Notes under the pieces: generated by a model
What the model was told of the DNA's origin: nothing
Seen by the model: the letters and a program-made list of their open reading frames with translations, nothing else
Database searches by the model: none
Source: CAYNST01 sp964641175
GTDB taxonomy: Bacteria > Pseudomonadota > Gammaproteobacteria > Pseudomonadales > Cellvibrionaceae
Length of the DNA stretch: 31,379 bases
Reading direction: 5' to 3'
Assembly: GCA_964641175.1 (NCBI GenBank)
Contig: CAZXLJ010000030.1
Span: 1-31,379 of the forward strand
Position numbers and translations under genes: made by a program
Part shown: positions 7,282 through 14,018 of the stretch, piece after piece
Position numbering within the stretch: position 1 is the stretch's first letter
Layout of the letters: every line of letters starts with the position of its first letter

Positions 7282-7887
7282 GTGAGTCATGACCCAAAAG
7301 AGCTGGACGATTTACAGGACGATCACGTCGAACTGAGCAAGTCGTCGCGCGACAGTAAATTTGAAGATGAGAACCTGGCAACAGCGTCCGGATCGCAGGA
7401 CATGTCGGCCGATGAGCAGTCTTTGCTGGCGGAAATAGAATCGTTGAAAAACGAGTTGCAGGAAAGCAAGGAACAGTTTCTGCGCGCCCAGGCCGAAATG
7501 CACAATATCCGTCGCCGCGCGCAGCAGGACGTTGAAAAAGCCCACAAGTTCGGCCTTGAAAAGTTTGTGAATGACGTCTTGCCCATCGCCGATAACCTGG
7601 AGCGGGCGATCACTGCTGCCAGCGAGCAGTCGGGCAGTTTCGAAGCAATTACCGAAGGGGTCGAACTGACCTTGAAGAGTTTGCTGGATGCACTCAGGCG
7701 GCATCAGGTCGAGCGGGTCGATCCGCTGGGCGAACCTTTTAATCCGGAACTGCATCAGGCCATGACCGCCATTCCGAATCCGGATGTCGAACCCAACACC
7801 GTGGTGGACGTCTTCCAACGAGGCTATACCCTGAATGGCCGCCTGGTCCGCCCGGCAATGGTGGTGGTTGCAAAATCCCCCGGTTAA
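7282..7887 (+). CDS. grpE: Nucleotide exchange factor GrpE
   Basis: GrpE releases ADP from DnaK, resetting the chaperone cycle. The 201-residue protein has an acidic, disordered N-terminus (about 1-45). A long dimerising helix follows (SLLAEIESLKNELQESKEQFLRAQAEMHNIRRR-like), then the four-helix-bundle region ('KFVNDVLPIADNLERAI') and the C-terminal beta domain ('DPLGEPFNPELHQAM', 'VVDVFQRGYTLNGRLVRPAMV'). The start is GTG with GGAGAA 7 nt upstream; a nearby ATG (7288) is out of frame. A 5-bp GC stem (CCCCG/CGGGG, 7878-7893) spans the stop codon and could be a weak attenuator before dnaK. Confidence 0.97.
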   Translation: MSHDPKELDDLQDDHVELSKSSRDSKFEDENLATASGSQDMSADEQSLLAEIESLKNELQESKEQFLRAQAEMHNIRRRAQQDVEKAHKFGLEKFVNDVLPIADNLERAITAASEQSGSFEAITEGVELTLKSLLDALRRHQVERVDPLGEPFNPELHQAMTAIPNPDVEPNTVVDVFQRGYTLNGRLVRPAMVVVAKSPG

Positions 7888-8059
7888 TCGGGGTTGAATT
7901 TCAACGCTTTGCGCCAATATTGGAAGCAAATCGGGCAGGCCATCCTCAAACTGGATTCCGAACACCAGCGCGAAGCAGGCTTTCACGTAATAAGTTGAAC
8001 TCAGTAACTGGGCGCACACCCCCAGTACAACCCGGCTGCACGCCGCGAGGAGATAGAAC

Positions 8060-9988
8060 ATGGGCAAAATTATTGGTATTGACTTGGGTACCACCAACTC
8101 GTGCGTAAGCGTGATGGAAGGCAACAAGCCCAAAGTCATTGAGAATGCTGAGGGTGACCGCACTACACCATCCATTGTCGCATTCACCGACGACGGTGAA
8201 ATCCTGGTCGGTCAAAGCGCCAAACGCCAGGCCGTGACCAATCCGACAAACACGCTGTTTGCCGTCAAGCGCCTGATTGGTCGTAAATTTCAGGATGATG
8301 TCGTGCAAAAAGACATCTCCATGGTGCCCTACAAAATTGCCAAGGCCGACAACGGCGATGCCTGGGTCGAAGTCAAAGGCGACAAGAAAGCTCCGCCCCA
8401 AATTTCGGCGGAAGTCTTGAAGAAAATGAAAAAGACCGCGGAAGACTATCTCGGCGAGAAAGTCACCGAGGCAGTCATCACGGTTCCGGCCTATTTCAAC
8501 GATTCCCAGCGCCAGGCGACCAAAGACGCGGGCCGAATTGCGGGCCTGGATGTCAAGCGCATCATCAATGAGCCCACAGCGGCTGCATTGGCTTACGGCA
8601 TGGACAAGGCCAAAGGTGACCGAACCATCGCTGTCTATGATTTGGGCGGTGGTACTTTTGACATCTCGATCATTGAAATCGCGGACGTTGACGGGGAGCA
8701 TCAGTTCGAAGTGCTCTCAACCAATGGCGATACTTTTCTCGGCGGCGAAGACTTCGACATGCGTCTGATTGAGTTCCTGGCTGAGGAATTCAAGAAATCA
8801 AACGGCATTGACCTGCACAATGATCCTCTGGCATTGCAGCGACTGAAAGAAGCGGCGGAGAAGGCAAAGATTGAACTGTCAACGAGCCAGCAGACCGAAG
8901 TCAATCTGCCCTACATCACCGCGGATCAAACAGGACCGAAGCATCTGGTGATCAAGCTAACCCGCGCCAAGCTGGAGTCGCTGGTCGAAGAACTCGTGAA
9001 GCGGTCAATGGAACCGGTACGGATTGCGCTGAATGATGCCGGACTGAAAGTGGGCGACATTAACGACGTCATCCTGGTAGGCGGACAGACCCGCATGCCA
9101 CTGGTGCAGAAATACGTCGCAGACTTTTTCGGCAAGGAGCCGCGCAAGGACGTCAACCCGGATGAAGCCGTCGCAGTTGGTGCCGCCATTCAGGGTGCTG
9201 TTCTGTCTGGAGATGTGAAAGACGTTTTGCTGCTCGACGTAACACCGCTGACCCTGGGTATCGAAACCATGGGTGGAGTCGCGACGCCGCTGATCGAAAA
9301 GAACACGACGATTCCGACTAAAAAATCCCAGGTGTTCTCCACCGCGGAAGATAATCAGACTGCTGTGACAATTCACGTCGTACAGGGCGAACGCAAGCAG
9401 GCTTCGCAGAACAAATCCCTGGGCAGATTCGATCTGGCCGATATCCCGCCTGCGCCGCGAGGCATGCCTCAGGTTGAGGTGACTTTCGATATTGATGCCA
9501 ATGGCATATTGAACGTCTCGGCGAAAGACAAGGCGACCGGCAAGCAGCAGTCTATTGTGATCAAGGCATCTTCCGGATTGAGCGACGACGAAATCGAGAA
9601 AATGGTCAAGGATGCCGAAGCCAACGCCGAAGCGGATCGCAAGTTCGAAGAGATAGTAACGGCGCGCAATACTCTGGAGGGATTGATTCATGCGACCCGC
9701 AAAACGCTTGAAGAAGCAGGTGACAAGGCGTCTGCGGATGAGAAGAGTGCAATCCAGGCTGCCGTTAAAGACGCCGAAGAGGTCGTCAAGGGTAACGATA
9801 AAGAAAAAATTGAAGAAGCTACGAAGAAGCTGAGCGAGGCGTCCAGCAATCTGGCCCAGAAGCTTTATGCAGAACAGCAATCAAGCGCAGGCGGCGCCCA
9901 GGCTGATCCTGGACGCACAGGGTCCAGTCAGAAAGCGGAAGACGGCGTGGTGGATGCTGAGTTTGAAGAAGTAAAAGAAGACAAGTAA
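8060..9988 (+). CDS. dnaK: Chaperone protein DnaK (Hsp70)
   Basis: DnaK is the ATP-driven cytoplasmic Hsp70 that binds exposed hydrophobic segments of client proteins. The 642-residue protein has the ATPase phosphate-binding motif GIDLGTTNSCV near residue 5, 'DLGGGTFDISI', the adenosine motif 'ILVGGQTRMP' and the linker 'VLLLDVTPLTLG'. The substrate-binding beta domain ('TTIPTKKSQVFSTA', 'GERKQASQNKSLGRFDL') and a helical lid follow. The C-terminus ends EFEEVKEDK, close to the EEVKDKK tail of E. coli DnaK. A strong GAGGAG site precedes the ATG. No equally good second RpoH promoter lies in the 172-bp grpE-dnaK spacer, so it is probably co-transcribed from the grpE promoter. Confidence 0.98.
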   Translation: MGKIIGIDLGTTNSCVSVMEGNKPKVIENAEGDRTTPSIVAFTDDGEILVGQSAKRQAVTNPTNTLFAVKRLIGRKFQDDVVQKDISMVPYKIAKADNGDAWVEVKGDKKAPPQISAEVLKKMKKTAEDYLGEKVTEAVITVPAYFNDSQRQATKDAGRIAGLDVKRIINEPTAAALAYGMDKAKGDRTIAVYDLGGGTFDISIIEIADVDGEHQFEVLSTNGDTFLGGEDFDMRLIEFLAEEFKKSNGIDLHNDPLALQRLKEAAEKAKIELSTSQQTEVNLPYITADQTGPKHLVIKLTRAKLESLVEELVKRSMEPVRIALNDAGLKVGDINDVILVGGQTRMPLVQKYVADFFGKEPRKDVNPDEAVAVGAAIQGAVLSGDVKDVLLLDVTPLTLGIETMGGVATPLIEKNTTIPTKKSQVFSTAEDNQTAVTIHVVQGERKQASQNKSLGRFDLADIPPAPRGMPQVEVTFDIDANGILNVSAKDKATGKQQSIVIKASSGLSDDEIEKMVKDAEANAEADRKFEEIVTARNTLEGLIHATRKTLEEAGDKASADEKSAIQAAVKDAEEVVKGNDKEKIEEATKKLSEASSNLAQKLYAEQQSSAGGAQADPGRTGSSQKAEDGVVDAEFEEVKEDK

Positions 9989-10010
9989 GCCACGTGACAA
10001 TGGCTAGCAA

Positions 10011-10053
10011 GAGGACTTCAGGTCCTCCGACATCATGCAGGGCCGAGCCCTGC
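10011..10053 (+). terminator. Two tandem hairpins in the dnaK-dnaJ spacer (possible attenuator)
   Basis: GAGGAC-TTCAG-GTCCTC (10011-10027) is a 6-bp stem. GCAGGGC-CGA-GCCCTGC (10037-10053) is a perfect 7-bp GC-rich stem followed by TTTG. The short T tract suggests partial termination or an mRNA processing/stability element lowering dnaJ relative to dnaK, rather than a full terminator. Confidence 0.5.
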
Positions 10054-10098
10054 TTTGTCGTGTCAACAGGTTGTAGATAACAGGAATCGTGGCATCGC

Positions 10099-11220
10099 AT
10101 GGCAAAAAAAGATTATTACGAAGTATTGGGCGTAGCGAGGAACGCGACCGAACAGGACCTGAAAAAGGCCTATCGGCGCGTCGCAATGAAATTTCATCCC
10201 GATCGAAATCCCGGCAACAAGGAAGCCGAAGATAAATTCAAGGAAGCCAGCGAAGCCTACGAAATACTGTCGGATAAAAACAAGCGGGCCGCCTACGACC
10301 AGTTCGGTCATGCGGGGGTGGAAGGCGCCGGCATGGGCGGGGGTGCGGGCGGCTTCGGTAACTTCAGCGATATTTTCGGCGACGTATTCGGAGATATCTT
10401 TGGTGGCGCTGCCGGCGGACGGGGCGGCCCCAGCCGCGGTTCGGACCTGCGTTATACCCTGGAGTTAAGCCTCGAAGAAGTGGTGCGGGGAACCTCGGTC
10501 AAGATCAAGGTGCCTACCCTGGTATCGTGCAAAACCTGCAGCGGCTCCGGCGCCAAACCTGGAACCAAACCCACTAACTGCTCGACCTGTGGCGGACATG
10601 GCCAGGTGCGCATGCAGCAGGGATTCTTCTCCGTGCAGCAAACCTGTCCGACCTGTCGCGGCAAGGGCAAGATGATTTCCGATCCCTGTACCGACTGCAG
10701 CGGACACGGGCGTATCGAAGAAACCAAGACACTTAACGTCAAGGTCCCCGCCGGGGTCGATTCGGGTGACCGCATTCGCCTCGCCGGAGAAGGCGAAGCC
10801 GGTGGCGACGGCGGCTCAAATGGCGACCTGTACGTGCAGATTGCGGTACGCGACCATGAATTCTTTCAGCGTGACGGGCGCGACCTTTATTGCGAAGTAC
10901 CAATCGGCATCGTCGAGGCATGTCTGGGCGGCGAGCTTGAAGTCCCTACACTGGACGGACGGGTCAAACTGAAAGTCCCGGAAGGAACGCAAACCGGCAA
11001 ACTGTTCCGGCTGCGAGGCAAAGGTGTAACTTCCGTCCGTGGAGGGCCGCCTGGTGATCTGCTTTGTCGCGTGGTAGTAGAAACCCCTGTCCATCTGACC
11101 GGTCGACAGAAAGAACTGCTGCGGGAATTGCAATCCAGCATGACCGGCACCAAGCATTCTCCCAAGCAAAGCAGCTGGTTTGAAGGGATGAAAAATTTTT
11201 TCGGTGACATGAAGCTCTAA
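10099..11220 (+). CDS. dnaJ: Chaperone protein DnaJ (Hsp40)
   Basis: DnaJ delivers unfolded clients to DnaK and stimulates its ATPase. The 373-residue protein is a complete class A Hsp40. It has a J domain (1-70) with the essential HPD in 'KFHPDRNPG', a Gly/Phe-rich linker (about 75-115) and four zinc-binding CxxCxGxG repeats at about 145-205 (CKTCSGSG, CSTCGGHG, CPTCRGKG, CTDCSGHG). Two C-terminal beta-barrel domains follow, ending in a dimerisation segment. The end 'SSWFEGMKNFFGDMKL' is typical. It follows dnaK after 110 bp containing two hairpins. Confidence 0.98.
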   Translation: MAKKDYYEVLGVARNATEQDLKKAYRRVAMKFHPDRNPGNKEAEDKFKEASEAYEILSDKNKRAAYDQFGHAGVEGAGMGGGAGGFGNFSDIFGDVFGDIFGGAAGGRGGPSRGSDLRYTLELSLEEVVRGTSVKIKVPTLVSCKTCSGSGAKPGTKPTNCSTCGGHGQVRMQQGFFSVQQTCPTCRGKGKMISDPCTDCSGHGRIEETKTLNVKVPAGVDSGDRIRLAGEGEAGGDGGSNGDLYVQIAVRDHEFFQRDGRDLYCEVPIGIVEACLGGELEVPTLDGRVKLKVPEGTQTGKLFRLRGKGVTSVRGGPPGDLLCRVVVETPVHLTGRQKELLRELQSSMTGTKHSPKQSSWFEGMKNFFGDMKL

Positions 11221-11354
11221 GCCGGGTTAGACCTGAGCACCATTGCGTCTTCATCGCGCCGCCGAGGCGGTCCGGATTAATTCAGGCTTTACCCGGCCCG
11301 GCACCCGGATTGATAGCGGCCTGCGCCGCGAATGCCGACACTTGGGCCAGCACC

Positions 11355-11954
11355 ATGAAATCACTCGCCAATATATTTTTCACTGGGTTGCTCTTTACGC
11401 TGCCGCTGGTTTTCACCTTCGGACTTTTGTACTGGCTGTTTCTTACCGCTGAAGACGTACTGAAAGTTCCCTTGCAGTGGCTACTCCCCGAAGGATGGTA
11501 CATCACCGGTATGGGTGTCATCTCTGCCGTACTGATAATTTTTTCCATGGGGATTCTGGTCCAGACCTATTTTACGAAATACCTGTTTTCCGCAATGGAT
11601 CGGAGTATCGAGCGCATACCAGTCGTCAAGACGTTATATACCAGCGCAAAAGAATTGCTGATGTTTTTTGCCGGTGGCCAACAGCAGAAAAACCTCAGCA
11701 GGGTGGTCAGTGTAAAAATCGATGACGATATGCATATGATCGGTTTTGTGACCAATGAAGAAGCCAGCCTCGGAGAAATGGATAATCTGATGGCGGTGTA
11801 TTTGCCATTGAGCTATCAGATAGGCGGCTTTCTGATTTACATGCCCAAATCCCGGTGCACCGTACTCGATATCCCGGTCAACAAGGCCATGCAGCAGGTC
11901 CTGACAGCCCACGTGAAACGCTCCAATGGCGACAATGAACGCGGTCCGGCCTGA
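11355..11954 (+). CDS. DUF502 family membrane protein
   Basis: This 199-residue protein belongs to the DUF502 family, whose function is unknown. It has two transmembrane helices (about residues 5-27 and 47-70), then a soluble region. Family hallmarks seen are 'GLLFTLPLVFTF', 'MDRSIERIPVVKTLYTSAKELLMFF', 'IGFVTNE' and 'YLPLSYQIGGFLIYMPKS'. I placed the start at ATG 11355 (MKSLANIFF), which begins the helix as in relatives; an upstream TTG at 11310 would add 15 unlikely residues. It sits between dnaJ and dapB, where Pseudomonas has nothing as I recall. Related genes are often found next to aspS in other gammaproteobacteria (from memory). It may be carried on the dnaJ transcript. Confidence 0.88.
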   Translation: MKSLANIFFTGLLFTLPLVFTFGLLYWLFLTAEDVLKVPLQWLLPEGWYITGMGVISAVLIIFSMGILVQTYFTKYLFSAMDRSIERIPVVKTLYTSAKELLMFFAGGQQQKNLSRVVSVKIDDDMHMIGFVTNEEASLGEMDNLMAVYLPLSYQIGGFLIYMPKSRCTVLDIPVNKAMQQVLTAHVKRSNGDNERGPA

Positions 11955-12072
11955 ACGTTACCCGAAGCGGCGGGTTATGCGGCTCCTGCAAAAATCCAGG
12001 ACGCATCCGGCACTATTATTTCCTTGATCTGAACTCTTTGATCCACAGCAACTACTACGGAATTTCCCCCTC

Positions 12073-12882
12073 ATGTCCACCAGAATCGCAATCGCCGGCG
12101 CTAACGGCCGCATGGGCAAAGCCCTGCTTCTTGCTGCTTCATTGAACCCCGCCGCCCGGGTAACCGCGGCTATCGTGCGGCCCGGCAGTTCGCTAATCGG
12201 TACCGACGCCGGGGAACTGGGAGGCATGGGGAAAACAGGTGTGACCATCCGGGACAATCTCGCCGACGCACTGGAAGCGTTCGATGTGCTGATCGACTTT
12301 ACGACGCCTGATGCGACGCTGCAACACGCCCGTCTGTGCGCTGCGCATGGCAAGGCCGGTGTGGTCATCGGCACGACCGGATTTTCAGACGCCCAGAAAC
12401 AGCAGTTGACTGAATTGCAGAAAAATATCCCGTTATGCATCGCCGCCAACTTCAGTACGGGTGTCAATCTCTGCCTGAAGCTGCTGGAAACCGCGGCCCG
12501 GATACTCGGCCCCCACGCAGATATTGAAATTGTGGAAGCGCATCACCGCCATAAAGTGGACTCGCCTTCCGGCACCGCTTTGCGGATGGGGGAAGTCGTC
12601 GCCGAGACGCTGGGGAGAAATCTGCAGGAGGTTGCGATCTACGGGCGTGAAGGTCAGATTGGAGCGCGGGACAAAAACAGCATCGGCTTTGCGACCGTTC
12701 GCGGGGGAGACGTCGTCGGCGACCACACTGTCATGTTTCTGGCGGACGGAGAGCGGGTTGAAATCACGCATAAAGCATCCAGCCGCGCGGCCTTTGCAGC
12801 CGGAGCGGTCCGGGCCGCGGTGTGGCTGCAGTCGCAATCTCCCGGCTGCTATGACATGCAGGATGTTCTGGCACTTCGATAA
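12073..12882 (+). CDS. dapB: 4-hydroxy-tetrahydrodipicolinate reductase DapB
   Basis: DapB reduces the cyclic intermediate made by DapA in the diaminopimelate/lysine pathway with NAD(P)H, in the cytoplasm. The 269-residue protein has the Rossmann motif GANGRMGKALL (9-19), 'IGTTGF' (99-104) and the catalytic/substrate motif 'EAHHRHKVDSPSGTA' (155-169), with the His pair and Lys expected of the family. 'ATVRGGDVVGDHTV' follows. In Pseudomonas dapB is followed by carAB; here a GFA protein and cyanase come next, so the conserved block ends at this gene. Its own promoter was not recognised. Confidence 0.97.
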   Translation: MSTRIAIAGANGRMGKALLLAASLNPAARVTAAIVRPGSSLIGTDAGELGGMGKTGVTIRDNLADALEAFDVLIDFTTPDATLQHARLCAAHGKAGVVIGTTGFSDAQKQQLTELQKNIPLCIAANFSTGVNLCLKLLETAARILGPHADIEIVEAHHRHKVDSPSGTALRMGEVVAETLGRNLQEVAIYGREGQIGARDKNSIGFATVRGGDVVGDHTVMFLADGERVEITHKASSRAAFAAGAVRAAVWLQSQSPGCYDMQDVLALR

Positions 12883-12951
12883 GGGGACTGCAAAACATTT
12901 GTTTACGGCTTGAGAGCGTTTTAAGCCGGCCTGAGACCGGAGGAAAAGCTT

Positions 12952-13332
12952 GTGATATACAAAGGTAGCTGCCATTGCGGCGCAATCAGCTTTGATCTGG
13001 AAGCGCCGGAATCTGTAACCTGCAGCGAATGCAATTGCTCGATCTGCTCCAAAGCGGGGTATCTTCACTACATTGTGCCCCGCACAAAACTGACTGGACT
13101 GCAAGGCAGAGATAGTCTCACTACCTATACCTGGGGAACCGGCGTTGCCAGGCACACCTTCTGTAAGACCTGCGGTATCAAACCCTTCTATGTTCCCCGC
13201 TCCAACCCGGATGGCTATGACGTCAACGTCCGCTGTCTGGAGCCACAACCTCCGCATCTTGAGATCGTTCCTTTCGATGGCAGGAACTGGGACAAACACG
13301 CCCACGAACTGGCTCACTTGAGCAAGGACTAG
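12952..13332 (+). CDS. GFA/CENP-V family zinc protein
   Basis: This 126-residue protein belongs to the glutathione-dependent formaldehyde-activating (GFA)/CENP-V family. It shows the full zinc-ligand pattern: C7 and C9 (GSCHCG), C24, C27, C29 and C32 (CSECNCSIC), and C71 and C74 (FCKTCG). Family members fold as two zinc-bound beta-sheets. Formaldehyde/glutathione chemistry has been claimed for Gfa, but most homologues have no proven activity. The start is GTG with GGAGGAAAA about 7 nt upstream, an excellent ribosome site. Nothing around it suggests one-carbon metabolism, so its substrate remains unknown. Confidence 0.9.
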   Translation: MIYKGSCHCGAISFDLEAPESVTCSECNCSICSKAGYLHYIVPRTKLTGLQGRDSLTTYTWGTGVARHTFCKTCGIKPFYVPRSNPDGYDVNVRCLEPQPPHLEIVPFDGRNWDKHAHELAHLSKD

Positions 13333-13409
13333 AGACCCTCGGCGAACCATGCCCGCAAACGGACTGGCAGGCAGTCTTCCGCCCCATCACAGTGCAGCCG
13401 GACAAAAGT

Positions 13410-13448
13410 GAGGACACGTCCTCGCGCCCCGTACTATCCCGTGGGGCG
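13410..13448. promoter_or_regulatory. Two inverted repeats upstream of cynS
   Basis: GAGGAC-AC-GTCCTC (13410-13423) is a near-perfect 14-bp palindrome. CGCCCC (13425-13430) pairs with GGGGCG (13443-13448). These may be operator sites for cynS or a terminator-like structure for the gene upstream; no T run follows. Confidence 0.3.
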
Positions 13449-13504
13449 GCAATATTCCTGATATTCCGGCCCCTCAACTGGCTGACGGATTCATCACCGG
13501 ACAT

Positions 13505-13520
13505 TGGCATGATGATCGCT
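13505..13520 (+). promoter_or_regulatory. Candidate sigma-54 promoter of cynS
   Basis: TGGCATGATGATCGCT has the GG-N10-GC spacing and differs from the sigma-54 consensus (TGGCAY-R-N4-TTGCW) at one base (TCGC for TTGC). It lies 35 nt before the cynS ATG. Cyanate use for nitrogen would fit sigma-54 control, but an unaided match of this size can be chance. Confidence 0.35.
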
Positions 13521-13554
13521 ATCTGCACTGCGCCATTCCGTCCGAGGAAAACCC

Positions 13555-13995
13555 ATGACCCGAATCGATGTGACCGAAATGATCTTCCGCGCAAAAACGG
13601 AGATGAATCTGACCTGGGAAGCTATCGCCGCAGAGATCGGCATGTCCCCGGTGTGGACTACGTCTGCCTGTCTCGGCATGAACAGCATGCCCGCCCAGAC
13701 CGCAGACGCGCTGTGCCGTCTGTTGCAGCTGCCCGAGGACAGCAAGGCCTGCCTGATGGAATGTCCCCACAAGAGCTGGGATTTCGCAATCCCCCAGGAT
13801 CCACTTGTTTACCGGCTTTACGAGATCGTCGGCGTCTATGGCGACACCTTGAAACAATTGATTCACGAAAAGTTCGGCGACGGAATTATGAGTGCAATCG
13901 ATTTTTCCATGGATATCGCCAAGGAAGAAAATCCGAAAGGAGACCGGGTGGTTATCACCATGAATGGCAAATTCCTGCCGTATAAGCCTTGGTGA
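13555..13995 (+). CDS. cynS: Cyanate hydratase (cyanase)
   Basis: Cyanase converts cyanate and bicarbonate to two CO2 and ammonia (via carbamate), detoxifying cyanate and supplying nitrogen. The 146-residue protein has an N-terminal helical DNA-binding-like domain ('LTWEAIAAEIGMSPVWTTSACLG') and the C-terminal decamer-forming catalytic domain ('DPLVYRLYEIVGVYGDTLKQ', 'HEKFGDGIMSAIDFSMDI'). The active-site triad is intact at R87, E90 and S113, a constant offset of nine from E. coli R96/E99/S122. GAGGAAAA precedes the ATG. No cynR, cynT or cynX lies beside it, so it is a stand-alone cyanase. It converges on the GGDEF-EAL gene with 23 bp between stops. Confidence 0.95.
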   Translation: MTRIDVTEMIFRAKTEMNLTWEAIAAEIGMSPVWTTSACLGMNSMPAQTADALCRLLQLPEDSKACLMECPHKSWDFAIPQDPLVYRLYEIVGVYGDTLKQLIHEKFGDGIMSAIDFSMDIAKEENPKGDRVVITMNGKFLPYKPW

Positions 13996-14018
13996 TGGAG
14001 TGCTCTGCGGCACAATAA

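Noticed and set aside
7994..8026. Second sigma-32 promoter before dnaK (GTTGAA ... CCCCAG)
   Set aside because: The 20-nt spacing is too long and the -10 part is a poor match.
9005..9880. 291-codon open frame on the minus strand inside dnaK
   Set aside because: It lies wholly antisense to an unmistakable DnaK, has no recognisable domain, and such shadows are common in GC-rich coding DNA.
11310..11354. TTG start extending the DUF502 protein by 15 residues
   Set aside because: The ATG at 11355 starts directly at the conserved first helix, and the extension has no ribosome site or homologous pattern.
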